DNA from: an uncultured Faecalibacterium sp.
GTDB lineage: Bacteria > Bacillota > Clostridia > Oscillospirales > Ruminococcaceae
DNA: 64,000 nucleotides
Reading direction: 5' to 3'
Assembly: GCA_937880095.1 (NCBI GenBank)
Contig: CALFLK010000007.1
Location: 248,001 to 312,000 of the forward strand
Below are positions 1 to 7,524 of this stretch, one piece after another (position 1 is the stretch's first letter; the number at the start of each line of letters is the position of its first letter). The position numbers and the translations under genes are program-made. The notes under the pieces are model-generated. The model was not told the origin of the DNA. It made no database searches and saw only the letters and a program-made list of their open reading frames with translations.

Positions 1-475
1 TGAGGTATTCTGCCATTTTGCGCGCGACATCATACATGAACGCATAGTCGCCCGATGCAAAGAAAATCACATCCGGGTTAAAATCTGTCAGCCACTGCTT
101 CAGCTCTTTGGTAAACCAATGGGTGCATTTCCAAACCAGATTTCTTGCCAGATAAATCGATCCCGTACGTTTTCTGCCAAACTGATAAATTTTTCCTGTG
201 ACGCCTGTATCTGTTCTGGAAAACTCACGATCCAGCTGAATATCATCCTTGCCAAAGATCGTTCCGTGTTTACGCAGCGGAACAATGGATTTTAAGGCAT
301 CCTTATCCGTAAATCTGTAATAATTGGTACAGATGGAATCGTCTGTCGGAACCTCAGAATGGATATAAAACTGTGCGATTTCATCCGCCTGAAACGCCTG
401 AAAATACCGCAGCAGCGTTTTGCCCATATTTGAGGTCTTGCTCAACACCGTATGACTAACCAATAATACCTTCAA
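1..475 (-). CDS. Glycosyltransferase N-terminal part (runs off the window edge)
   Basis: This is the first 158 codons of a minus-strand gene that continues beyond base 1. It opens with a TTG at 475 (LKVLLVSHTVLSKTSNMGKT) preceded by a GGGGG ribosome site about 10 bases upstream. The N-terminus, a beta strand followed by a Thr/Ser/Gly-rich loop and then helices, resembles the donor-independent N-domain of GT-B glycosyltransferases. The segment NPDVIFFASGDYAF near residue 135 fits the end of such a domain. The catalytic C-domain lies outside the window, so the family is inferred. LicD and a GT2 transferase lie just upstream on the same strand, so it probably builds a surface glycan. It could instead be another Rossmann-like enzyme. 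Confidence 0.6.
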   Translation of the reverse strand, partial: MKVLLVSHTVLSKTSNMGKTLLRYFQAFQADEIAQFYIHSEVPTDDSICTNYYRFTDKDALKSIVPLRKHGTIFGKDDIQLDREFSRTDTGVTGKIYQFGRKRTGSIYLARNLVWKCTHWFTKELKQWLTDFNPDVIFFASGDYAFMYDVARKMAEYL

Positions 476-570
476 AACTAAAATTTCCCCCTTATGTCAG
501 AAATGAAGCCATTCCATACTGAACAGCTTCATTCTCGCCGTTGTATGCGTAGCACAACTATGTTTTAGAA

Positions 571-1434
571 TCAGAACTGCTCATCACGGTAATCGTGTAC
601 ATTATTTGCCCGCTGATGAAAATCTTCTGTCGTACTCCAATTGTTTGCGTGCTGCGCCCAATGGATTTTTTCGATGGAAGGAATCTGCTGCCATTCCCCA
701 TAGCAAATTTCCAGATAACGCTCTACATTATGCGGGACACAGAAGTTATGTCCATCGTAGTCCATGCGTACCGGCGGGAGAATCACATCTTTATCCATAA
801 ACCACTTGGGGTTGCCCGTATAAAGCTCCCAATCGACCAGCTGTTTCTGGGGCTTATCATCCCATTTATACAGCTGCTTATATGCTGTTTTGAATCCAAA
901 CTTCTTGGGGAACAGCCGCAGGAACAGCATCAACGGACGAACCGCTTTTCTCTTTTTGTAGTTACGATTGCTCAATCGCTTCAGGGTGATATAGCAAGTT
1001 GCAGCGATTCCCTTATATTTTTCCCATTTAGTCGGCGGGCACTCGTGCAGCAGGAAAATATCAATATAAATTCCGTGATGCATATCATAGTCCTTCAGGG
1101 ATTCTTCTATGAAGGTAGTTCCATTCATGCGCAGTTTCGGCATATATACCATGCCGTCAACGCTTTCCATTTCTTGCAGATAAAAGCGTTCCTTATCGCC
1201 CTTTTCATGAAACAAACGGCGGAACTTTTCATAGCCCTTTGCGGTCATATAAACATCCGCATCGTCATCCCAGGGAATCGGGCCGCCATGACGTTTTGCA
1301 CCCAAAGCCGAACCGAACGCCAGACACCATTCAATATCATTTTCTGTACAGAATGCATCCAGATACTGGATAATCTCGCAATGCTTCTGCTGCAGCGGCT
1401 TTAACTCCTGAAACTGTTCACTATAATCCTTCAT
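571..1434 (-). CDS. LicD family phosphotransferase
   Basis: LicD proteins are nucleotidyltransferase-fold enzymes. The best known transfer phosphocholine from CDP-choline to cell-wall teichoic acid or LPS sugars, and other members act in capsule and glycan biosynthesis. The diagnostic motif is visible: GSALGAKRHGG at residues 41-51 followed by PWDDDAD at 54-60, whose aspartates bind metal. The length of 287 residues is typical. The start follows the GT2 stop by one base, so the two are almost certainly translated as one operon. The substrate here is unknown, because no choline kinase or cytidylyltransferase (licA/licC) is in the window. Phosphocholine or another phospho-alcohol on the polymer built by the flanking transferases is the best guess. 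Confidence 0.88.
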   Translation of the reverse strand: MKDYSEQFQELKPLQQKHCEIIQYLDAFCTENDIEWCLAFGSALGAKRHGGPIPWDDDADVYMTAKGYEKFRRLFHEKGDKERFYLQEMESVDGMVYMPKLRMNGTTFIEESLKDYDMHHGIYIDIFLLHECPPTKWEKYKGIAATCYITLKRLSNRNYKKRKAVRPLMLFLRLFPKKFGFKTAYKQLYKWDDKPQKQLVDWELYTGNPKWFMDKDVILPPVRMDYDGHNFCVPHNVERYLEICYGEWQQIPSIEKIHWAQHANNWSTTEDFHQRANNVHDYRDEQF

Positions 1435-1435
1435 T

Positions 1436-2215
1436 TTACTTTTCTTCCTTCTTTTTCATCGGTGCATAATACTTCAAAACACCCTTTACCGCATATTGGC
1501 TGAAAGCGATAACGCTCGGGAAGAATCCCAAGCCCAGTGCTTTACGATAGGTAATCCACCGCTTTTTTGCAGAATTTCCCTTATTGTTAGACCGAGAACC
1601 CGTCACCTGTCTGTAATGTGCCAATACTTTCTGATCGCCAACAGTCGAAACCGGGATTGCCAAAAGCTCCATCCAAAGCACATAATCTTCGTGATAAAAC
1701 TGTGCATTAAAGGGATGTGCTTTCAGCAGCTCTGTTTCGATCATTGCTGTCGAACAACTGATGACGCAGCTGCTCAGCATCTTTTTATAATTTGTTGTTT
1801 CCGGCACAATAAACGGTCGTTTAATAGGCTGTGAATGTTCATCAATAAAATCGTAAGAGCAGTATGCAATCTGTGCATGGGATGCCTCCAGGCTCTTGAC
1901 CTGTCGCTCCAATTTATCTGCAACCCAAACATCATCACTATCCAGCAGTGCCACATATTCACCGCGTGCTTCACGAATGCCCCGATTACGCACATTTGCA
2001 ACGCCGGAATTCTTCTCCATACAGAAAACACGAACGCGCGGATCCTTCTGCTCATAACTCCGCGCGATTTCAAGAGAATTGTCGGTTGAGCAATCGTCAA
2101 CCATAATCAATTCAAAGTATTCATATGTCTGCGCCAGCACCGAATCCACTGCTTCGCAAAGAAAAGCGGCAGCATTATAAACTGGCATAACGACTGTAAC
2201 CAATTTTTCCTTCAC
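1436..2215 (-). CDS. Family 2 glycosyltransferase
   Basis: A GT-A fold inverting glycosyltransferase acting at the cytoplasmic membrane on a nucleotide-sugar donor. Visible signatures are the opening VTVVMPVYNAA, the VDDCSTDNS nucleotide-binding turn near residue 40 and the LLDSDD metal-binding motif near residue 92. The protein has 259 residues. I chose the GTG at 2215 because it has a spaced AAAGGG-type site and places the MPVYN strand at the usual position. The longer frame reaches a TTG at 2272, but its AGAAGG is only one base from that codon. It is first in an operon with licD and the next transferase and is served by a good promoter at 2366-2394. The sugar is not predictable. Confidence 0.85.
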   Translation of the reverse strand: MKEKLVTVVMPVYNAAAFLCEAVDSVLAQTYEYFELIMVDDCSTDNSLEIARSYEQKDPRVRVFCMEKNSGVANVRNRGIREARGEYVALLDSDDVWVADKLERQVKSLEASHAQIAYCSYDFIDEHSQPIKRPFIVPETTNYKKMLSSCVISCSTAMIETELLKAHPFNAQFYHEDYVLWMELLAIPVSTVGDQKVLAHYRQVTGSRSNNKGNSAKKRWITYRKALGLGFFPSVIAFSQYAVKGVLKYYAPMKKKEEK

Positions 2216-2365
2216 ACTTCCAGCCCTTTCATATTCCCTGATTAAAGTTTTTTGAATGGTCCGATAGAACAAGCCTTCTGAAATCGCACCCTAATATCTA
2301 AAAATATTCACATTATTTCGTAGAATACGACTCCGAAGTAATTCTGCACATTGTGATACAGTATA

Positions 2366-2394
2366 ATTATAAACCATTCCAAACTATAACACAA
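2366..2394 (-). promoter_or_regulatory. Sigma-A type promoter for the GT2-licD operon
   Basis: Read on the minus strand, TTGTGT (2394-2389) and TATAAT (2371-2366) are separated by 17 bases. This gives a leader of about 140 bases before the GTG start at 2215. I see no riboswitch or strong hairpin in that leader. Confidence 0.55.
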
Positions 2395-2620
2395 GCCCAC
2401 ACCCCTGCTGTCGCACTGTCTTATGAATGCACGAAATCTGTCATTAGCGTTTCTTTTTGCTGCATTCAAGAGCAACTGTCGTCATGCGTTCTGTTTTTTC
2501 TTTTCCTGTACGTTAAAATTTTGCTATATTTCCACAATAATTCAATTTTTCTATTTTGGATTGACTTCGAGCTTTCACCTGTTTTTCACGATACACAGGA
2601 TTGCTCACACAGCAAAATAT
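2395..2620. other. AT-rich intergenic region without a recognised gene
   Basis: This AT- and T-rich stretch lies between the operon promoter and the terminator at 2621. Short frames on the plus strand (from 2353 and 2423) have no ribosome site and a low-complexity Phe/Ser/Cys-rich composition, so I do not call them genes. I see no convincing RNA structure. Confidence 0.5.
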
Positions 2621-2661
2621 AAAACGGAGCAGCTGTAAATTTCCCGCTGCTCCGTTTTTCT
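2621..2661 (-). terminator. Rho-independent terminator after the 2670-4073 gene set
   Basis: The arms AAAACGGAGCAG and CTGCTCCGTTTTTC form a 12-base-pair stem around a 14-base loop. The stem is flanked by A and T runs and can work on both strands. It lies 9 bases past the stop of the minus-strand gene at 2670. Confidence 0.85.
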
Positions 2662-2669
2662 TTTATTAT

Positions 2670-3233
2670 TTAAGTATCCAGTCTGCAAACATACAATATA
2701 TGGCTGGTATCGTCGTATACCGCTATTGTTACATTGATGGATGCGCGCCGTAAAATCTCTGCTGCATCCTGATTTGGCTTTGCACTGCTATGCCGATCCA
2801 AAAGCAGATAATAACCGCTTTGCAGGTGTGGTACCAGTGGCTTTTCATCCGCATCCCGCAAATAAGGACCCGCCGTCCAAGTTCCTTCTGGGGTTGTATG
2901 TGTTACACCATATAATAATGTTTGCGCGGTTTCGTGCATGGGCAGTTGTTTCCACTCCTGTGCGCACCGCAATGTCTGTGCCGTTTCTTCATCCAGCTGA
3001 AACACTACGCAGGAAGTACCATCGCCATGAAACCCGCCATGGGTATCCATTTCTAAAAGCACTTCTGCATGGCTAACATCAATGCCGATTTCCTCCGAAA
3101 TCCTTCTTTGCATAGATTTGGGGCGCATCACCACCAGACCAAACACCAAGAGCAGACAAACCGGTAATAACCATTTTTTGTTTATGTTATTTCCTCTTTC
3201 CACACACGTTTCAGTCGCTCCGCACTTCCACAT
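2670..3233 (-). CDS. Hypothetical membrane-anchored protein
   Basis: I do not recognise the family. One hydrophobic segment (WLLPVCLLLVFGLVVM, about residues 21-36) would leave a domain of about 150 residues outside the cell. The domain contains DTHGGFHGDG and an YYLLLDRH segment, and looks globular rather than repetitive. The upstream lipoprotein overlaps this frame by 23 bases, so the true start is probably a downstream codon, perhaps the GTG eleven codons in, whose leader overlaps an AGAGGA. It is last in the cluster DUF2975 protein, lipoprotein, this gene, and is followed at once by a terminator. A shared envelope role is likely but not specifiable. Confidence 0.7.
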   Translation of the reverse strand: MWKCGATETCVERGNNINKKWLLPVCLLLVFGLVVMRPKSMQRRISEEIGIDVSHAEVLLEMDTHGGFHGDGTSCVVFQLDEETAQTLRCAQEWKQLPMHETAQTLLYGVTHTTPEGTWTAGPYLRDADEKPLVPHLQSGYYLLLDRHSSAKPNQDAAEILRRASINVTIAVYDDTSHILYVCRLDT

Positions 3234-3585
3234 TTTTAACTGTGACTACCATTTCATAATCCTCTGCAGCAGGGTTCAATGCAGAAATTCCGATTTGATA
3301 CCAAACGCCCTTTTCTGTCTGGAATGTTGCCGACATTCCCGGTGTAAGATACATAGATTCAAACGTAGTATTCGTGCCGTCCGATTCCTTCAATATAACA
3401 GCGCAATCCGGAGTTCCCTGCTTTGCAATCACGGTAATGGATTGCCCGGTCGGCGTTACTTCTGTTTCCGAATAAGCAAATGTTCCTTCATTGCCCGCCG
3501 GGATCGTAATGCTTACATCATATTCCTTACCACATCCCACTAGACACAATGCGATTGTAAGAATCAAAAAACAGATTCGTTTCAT
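3211..3585 (-). CDS. Small secreted lipoprotein of unknown function
   Basis: The 124-residue protein starts MKRICFLILTIALCLVGCG, a lipoprotein signal peptide with lipobox LVGC and Cys 18 as the lipidated residue. The mature part of about 105 residues is rich in Thr, Ser and Glu and is predicted mostly beta (SITIPAGNEGTFAYSETEV, QTEKGVWYQIGISAL), like a small jelly-roll or Ig-like fold. I recognise no catalytic motif. It overlaps the DUF2975 gene stop by 4 bases (the ATGA arrangement) and the downstream gene by 23 bases, so the three are translationally coupled. Confidence 0.75.
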   Translation of the reverse strand: MKRICFLILTIALCLVGCGKEYDVSITIPAGNEGTFAYSETEVTPTGQSITVIAKQGTPDCAVILKESDGTNTTFESMYLTPGMSATFQTEKGVWYQIGISALNPAAEDYEMVVTVKNVEVRSD

Positions 3586-4073
3586 GTTGTTTTCTCCTTT
3601 TCATATAGCATCTTTTGTAAAGCTGCTGCATCCTGCATCAGCTGTGCCAGAATGGTTACCACTACCGCAATGATACCTGCCGCCAAGGCAATCATCAGCG
3701 ACACAAATAGCACACTTACATGACTCAGCCCAATCACTACATACAGCACATTCCCTGCAAAAAATAAAACGCTATCTCCCGCTGCCAGTGCAGCAATCCA
3801 CTGCAAAAAGTGAGCGTTTTGCGTACAGAACGCACAATCCATTTTAAGGTTGGCTGCAAATCTCCACACCAGCCACAAACTCAATCCAATCGGAATTGCT
3901 GTTGCCCAAATCAATCCCAACCACGGCCAGTAACAATTCTCATATACGCCTTTTCTTAGTGCGAGTACGTTTTTTCCCAAAATGGGAACACCGATAAAAT
4001 ACACGAACACAACACATATGCTCGCCCCCAGGACAGCTGACTTGAGCCAGCGTGACATACTTTTACAACTCAT
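3582..4073 (-). CDS. DUF2975-like four-helix membrane protein
   Basis: A 163-residue integral membrane protein with four hydrophobic segments (about residues 11-31, 49-70, 89-111 and 119-142), matching the size and pattern of DUF2975 membrane proteins. These often sit beside a small Cro/CI-type regulator gene, but no such regulator is adjacent here. The start follows GAAGGAGG by 8 bases. The gene heads a coupled three-gene set with a lipoprotein and a membrane-anchored protein. No function is established for the family, and the assignment rests on topology and pattern only. Confidence 0.6.
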   Translation of the reverse strand: MSCKSMSRWLKSAVLGASICVVFVYFIGVPILGKNVLALRKGVYENCYWPWLGLIWATAIPIGLSLWLVWRFAANLKMDCAFCTQNAHFLQWIAALAAGDSVLFFAGNVLYVVIGLSHVSVLFVSLMIALAAGIIAVVVTILAQLMQDAAALQKMLYEKEKTT

Positions 4074-4214
4074 ATAACAAGCCTCCTTCTGCAGCTCTTT
4101 CTATTCCGAAGTATATCCATCAAGCGCCTGTTTGTCAAACATTATTTATCGTATATCAATAATGTTATGTTGTTGTTAGATATAATACATCCTATGCACC
4201 TTCTGTAACGCAAA

Positions 4215-4247
4215 AGAAAAGCACCGGCATTTGCCGATGCTTTTCTT
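4215..4247 (-). terminator. Bidirectional terminator after the GPH transporter
   Basis: AAAGCACCGGC and GCCGATGCTTT pair around an ATTT loop, with one G-U or mismatch pair. A-rich and T-rich flanks allow use on either strand. It lies about 30 bases beyond the transporter stop. Confidence 0.8.
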
Positions 4248-4276
4248 TACGCATTCATGTGTCACAAAGACGTCTT

Positions 4277-5710
4277 TTATTCATCATCCATTTTCTTTTC
4301 TGCGTGACGCTGACGCAAAATGCGGGTGTTCTCCTCCACATTCTTTTTGGATATCGGATACACAAATGCCAGCAAGAGCATCACCACCAAATATCCCAAC
4401 GCAGGAATCAGTGTGGAAATATTATAAATACCATCCAATGTTGCCTGCGACTGCTGCACTACCTGCCCAGCAGCACCGCTTGCATATCCAATCAGACTTA
4501 ACGCAAAACCACCAATACCTCCGGCAATCGCCTGACCCAGCTTTCGGCTAAAGGAATAAATTGCATATACTGTGCCATCGTCTCGATCACCCGTCAGAAC
4601 TTCCTGATAGTCGATGATATCTGTGATAAATGCCCAGATCACCATATTGAAAAAGCCCATTCCGACCGAGCCAATGAGCATGAGTGCAATATACACGACC
4701 GGATTATGGGTGTGGATCAAGAACAGCAATCCATAAAATACTGTCGCAACACCACAACCCACAATACTACACTCTTTTTTGCCAAAACGAACGGATAATT
4801 TCCGTGCAATCGGAGCCATCACAAGCATAGGCAGCGCCGTTGCAATTCCTGCGAATACCATCAGGCTTGCATCGTGGAAGTAATCCTGGAACACATACGT
4901 CAGCATTGACTGCCCCAGCAGCTGACACAACAGCATAGCGATTGCTGCGCCAATGATTGCCAGTAACGCACGGTTTTTTAGCAATGCCTTTACCAAAGTA
5001 AAGAAGCCCTGACCTTGCTCAACTTTTTTGCTGGGCAACGTAACACGTTCTACACATAACGTATAGCAGGCAAAGTACGACACCATCGCCAGTGCGCCAA
5101 AAATAGTTGCTAAAAGTGTAAAGCGTTCCGGAATCAAAATGGATTGTCCATTTACGTTTTTGAACAAAACCAGCGGTGTGATGATGCCAATCGGTCCTGC
5201 TGCCAGCATTGCACCTAAACTACGGAACGTGGACAGGCTGGTACGCTCTCCGGGATCATCTGTAATCACGGAAGCCATAGAACCATACGGAATGTTAGCT
5301 GCTGTATAAAAAATGCTGCCCCATAAAATATATGTGACAAACATATATACGATTTTCGCCCACATCGGCAAGTACGCCGCCGGGTATAAATACATCAGCA
5401 CATTGATTACAAACAGCGGCACCGCAAGCCATTTTAACCAAGGTCGAAAGCGACCATCTTTTGTAGGCGGCATCGTATCTACAATACGGCCCATCCCCAC
5501 ATCAGTAAACGCATCTACACAGCGAGCCGTCAAAAACAAGATGCCTACCACATAGGGTGCTACACCCAATACATCCGTGTAAAACTTCATCAGGAAGGTA
5601 GACGCGAAAATAAAAGTAAAATCATTCGCAAGGTCACCCAGTAAATAGCCGACCTTATCTCTCAGCCCAAAGGGGCGCACACTTTTTTCATTTTCGGGCA
5701 TGGATTGCAT
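4277..5710 (-). CDS. GPH-family sugar:cation symporter (MelB/YicJ type)
   Basis: A 12-helix major-facilitator-type transporter of the glycoside-pentoside-hexuronide family, which imports sugars with Na+ or H+. Signatures are KVGYLLGDLANDFTFIF at the N-terminus, the loop DAFTDVGMGRIVD (the family's D-x-x-x-D motif in helix 2) and the later WAFITDIIDYQEVLTGDRDDG, characteristic of the YicJ/UidB branch. The length of 477 residues is usual. Two ATGs compete: 5710, with AAAGGA only two bases away, and 5701, at 11 bases; 5701 may be the real start. No sugar hydrolase is adjacent, so the substrate is unassigned. It stands alone between terminators and sigK. Confidence 0.88.
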   Translation of the reverse strand: MQSMPENEKSVRPFGLRDKVGYLLGDLANDFTFIFASTFLMKFYTDVLGVAPYVVGILFLTARCVDAFTDVGMGRIVDTMPPTKDGRFRPWLKWLAVPLFVINVLMYLYPAAYLPMWAKIVYMFVTYILWGSIFYTAANIPYGSMASVITDDPGERTSLSTFRSLGAMLAAGPIGIITPLVLFKNVNGQSILIPERFTLLATIFGALAMVSYFACYTLCVERVTLPSKKVEQGQGFFTLVKALLKNRALLAIIGAAIAMLLCQLLGQSMLTYVFQDYFHDASLMVFAGIATALPMLVMAPIARKLSVRFGKKECSIVGCGVATVFYGLLFLIHTHNPVVYIALMLIGSVGMGFFNMVIWAFITDIIDYQEVLTGDRDDGTVYAIYSFSRKLGQAIAGGIGGFALSLIGYASGAAGQVVQQSQATLDGIYNISTLIPALGYLVVMLLLAFVYPISKKNVEENTRILRQRHAEKKMDDE

Positions 5711-5936
5711 GTTCCTTTCTTCTGATAAATCAAACAGAATTCATTTCTGCCATTTTTCTTTGCCGGTCAATTCCGCTCTGATTGAAATCGACTAATTATA
5801 GTGTGCCTGATATTTTGCGATATAATCATCCGCTCTGCATAATTCAATACAAAAGTTCTTTCCACCACCATATCGTGCTTTGCAAATCCATTCTCTTAAA
5901 GCCCGTCACCTGTTTATCGACACCTCTGCCTTTTTA

Positions 5937-6623
5937 CTAATCTATGGGATCACCCAGCAAATCATGCAGCTGATTCAGTGCTTTTGTCTCCAGGCGCGAT
6001 ACATAGCTGCGGCTGATGTGCAAAATTTCCGCCACTTGTTGCTGGGTCAGTGGTGGTTGTCCCGCTAAACCATACCGAAGCAAAATGATTTGCCGCTCTC
6101 GCCCCTCCAGATGATCAATTCCACTCCGCAAATTTGCCGCGGTTTCCCGTTGCTCGCAGGTGTTCTCCATGCAAGTATCATCCGGGATTGCATCTTCTAT
6201 CTGCAAAGCCGCACCATCTTTTCCCGTTTCAATAGGATCCTGTAACGAAACGGCGTCCGGGTCTCTCCGCAGGCGACGCAAATGCATACGGATTTCATTT
6301 TCTATACATTTGCTCGCATAGGTAGAGAAACGTGCTTTCCGCTGATAGTCGAATGTGTCTACCGCCTTGATTAACCCGATTGTCCCAATGCTGATTAAAT
6401 CTTCCTGGTCACCGGGAACAGCATAGTATTTTTTCGCGATATGCGCTACCAGACGGAGGTTATGACGAATAATCGTATCCCTCGCTTCTTTCGATCCTGA
6501 CGCCTTTTTCAAAAAGGCATCCCGTTCTTCCTGCCCTGTCAACGGACGTGGAAAACTGCCCGTATCAAGATGCAATGCAAAATACAAAAACTTGGTAATA
6601 AAAAAGTGAAACAGTTCCAGCAT
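5937..6623 (-). CDS. sigK: Sporulation sigma factor pro-sigma-K
   Basis: Late mother-cell sigma factor of endospore formation. The N-terminal stretch of about 28 residues (MLELFHFFITKFLYFALHLD, then FPRPLT) matches the hydrophobic pro-sequence of Bacillus sigma-K, which is removed by the SpoIVFB protease; FPRPLT corresponds to FPQPLS there. Region 2 (HNLRLVAHIAKKYY, DLISIGTIGLIKAVDTFD, ARFSTYASKCIENEI) and region 4 (QQQVAEILHISRSYVSRLE) follow. The ATG at 6623 has GGAGGGG 6 bases upstream; the frame extends 10 codons further but without a ribosome site. The gene is continuous, with no skin-type insertion. Confidence 0.9.
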   Translation of the reverse strand: MLELFHFFITKFLYFALHLDTGSFPRPLTGQEERDAFLKKASGSKEARDTIIRHNLRLVAHIAKKYYAVPGDQEDLISIGTIGLIKAVDTFDYQRKARFSTYASKCIENEIRMHLRRLRRDPDAVSLQDPIETGKDGAALQIEDAIPDDTCMENTCEQRETAANLRSGIDHLEGRERQIILLRYGLAGQPPLTQQQVAEILHISRSYVSRLETKALNQLHDLLGDPID

Positions 6624-6707
6624 AAGATCCCCTCCTGCGGTATCTATATGCACTGTTTCACCAAAAAATTTTGAATTTGTATGAGAAGCAATCGAATGTA
6701 TCCCGCA

Positions 6708-7112
6708 TTATGGATGCTTCAAAAACATTCCGGCGCAATCCCGAACGGATTTGAAAAGTTGTCCCTCATCTTTTGCTGCCATTCGCGCGGAAACACAACA
6801 GATCAAGGTTCCAATTCCCGCACCAAGCATATTGAAAATGACATCATCCGTTTCTACGCAGCCCAACGTGTATCGATACTGCAGTGCCTCGATCCCTATG
6901 CTTAGGGCTGTAAGAAGGAACAACGTAATCATCACGCATTGCCAGTGTTTCCATTTCTGCGGTAATAGTTCGCATAAAAACAAGCCGCCCGGCACAAATA
7001 ATGTAAGGTCGTTATACAGGAAAGGTCCGATTCTGAATGATTTCTCCTGCTTCGATCTTACTGCAGGTCGGAATACGATTCTCTGCTTTGACGATTGCGC
7101 CCAAGCATACAT
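6708..7112 (-). CDS. 5'-truncated VanZ-like membrane protein
   Basis: From about position 7020 downstream the frame encodes a VanZ-like C-terminal part: LYNDLTLFVPGGLFL, a hydrophobic segment (VMITLFLLTALSIGIEAL), then the family pattern IEALQYRYTLG, ETDDVIFNMLGAGIG and a last helix. The usual first helix and the following N-x-x-PF loop are missing, because the frame upstream simply overlaps the end of the NeuD-like gene in another register. No ATG with a ribosome site precedes the homologous part; CTG or GTG codons near 7022-6995 are the only options. It is either a translationally coupled short VanZ or, more likely, a remnant left when the capF-neuD pair joined it. VanZ proteins are linked to teicoplanin resistance or envelope functions. 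Confidence 0.5.
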   Translation of the reverse strand: MYAWAQSSKQRIVFRPAVRSKQEKSFRIGPFLYNDLTLFVPGGLFLCELLPQKWKHWQCVMITLFLLTALSIGIEALQYRYTLGCVETDDVIFNMLGAGIGTLICCVSARMAAKDEGQLFKSVRDCAGMFLKHP

Positions 7113-7524
7113 GAACGCCCTCTTCCAAGATACAGCCGTGATCTACGACAGCGCCGCAGTTCACGATGCATCCAAGCTTTACATAACAGCCTGTATTCAC
7201 TACTGCTTGCGGCATAATGATTGTCCCTGGTTCAATCTGTGCGGTTGGGCTTACATGCGCCGTATGATGTACCAATGTCAGCAGCGAAGTTCCTGCCTGA
7301 TTCAAACGATCCATCCAAGCAAGGCGGCTTTCGTTATTGCCGAACGCCGGATACATCTGTGTATTGCTGTCTATGAATTGCAAATAATCGGCGCATTTTC
7401 CTGCTACATCTATACCCGAAGCGTTATCATCCAAAAACAAAATCGTTTCGTACAAATTTGTCTGTCGGGCTAAATCCGCTACGGTTTGACCATAGCCGCC
7501 TGCCCCCAGAATTACCAGACGCAT
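7012..7524 (-). CDS. NeuD/PglD-type sugar O/N-acyltransferase
   Basis: An acyl-CoA-dependent acyltransferase of the PglD/NeuD family, which acetylates surface-sugar precursors or sialic acid. Residues 1-85 form the Rossmann-like sugar-binding domain (MRLVILGAGGYGQTVADLA, LFLDDN). Residues 90-170 form a short left-handed beta-helix (HVSPTAQIEPGTIIMPQAVV, CIVNCGAVVDHGCILEEGVH), with His 129 of the DHGC turn as the likely general base. At 170 residues it is at the short end of the family. Its ATG overlaps the capF stop (TGATG), so the two are coupled, which suggests acylation of a sugar made through CapF. Confidence 0.85.
   Translation of the reverse strand: MRLVILGAGGYGQTVADLARQTNLYETILFLDDNASGIDVAGKCADYLQFIDSNTQMYPAFGNNESRLAWMDRLNQAGTSLLTLVHHTAHVSPTAQIEPGTIIMPQAVVNTGCYVKLGCIVNCGAVVDHGCILEEGVHVCLGAIVKAENRIPTCSKIEAGEIIQNRTFPV

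Noticed and set aside
100..285. A 61-codon minus-strand frame at the window start
   Set aside because: It lies over the glycosyltransferase frame (start at 475) in another register and has no ribosome site.
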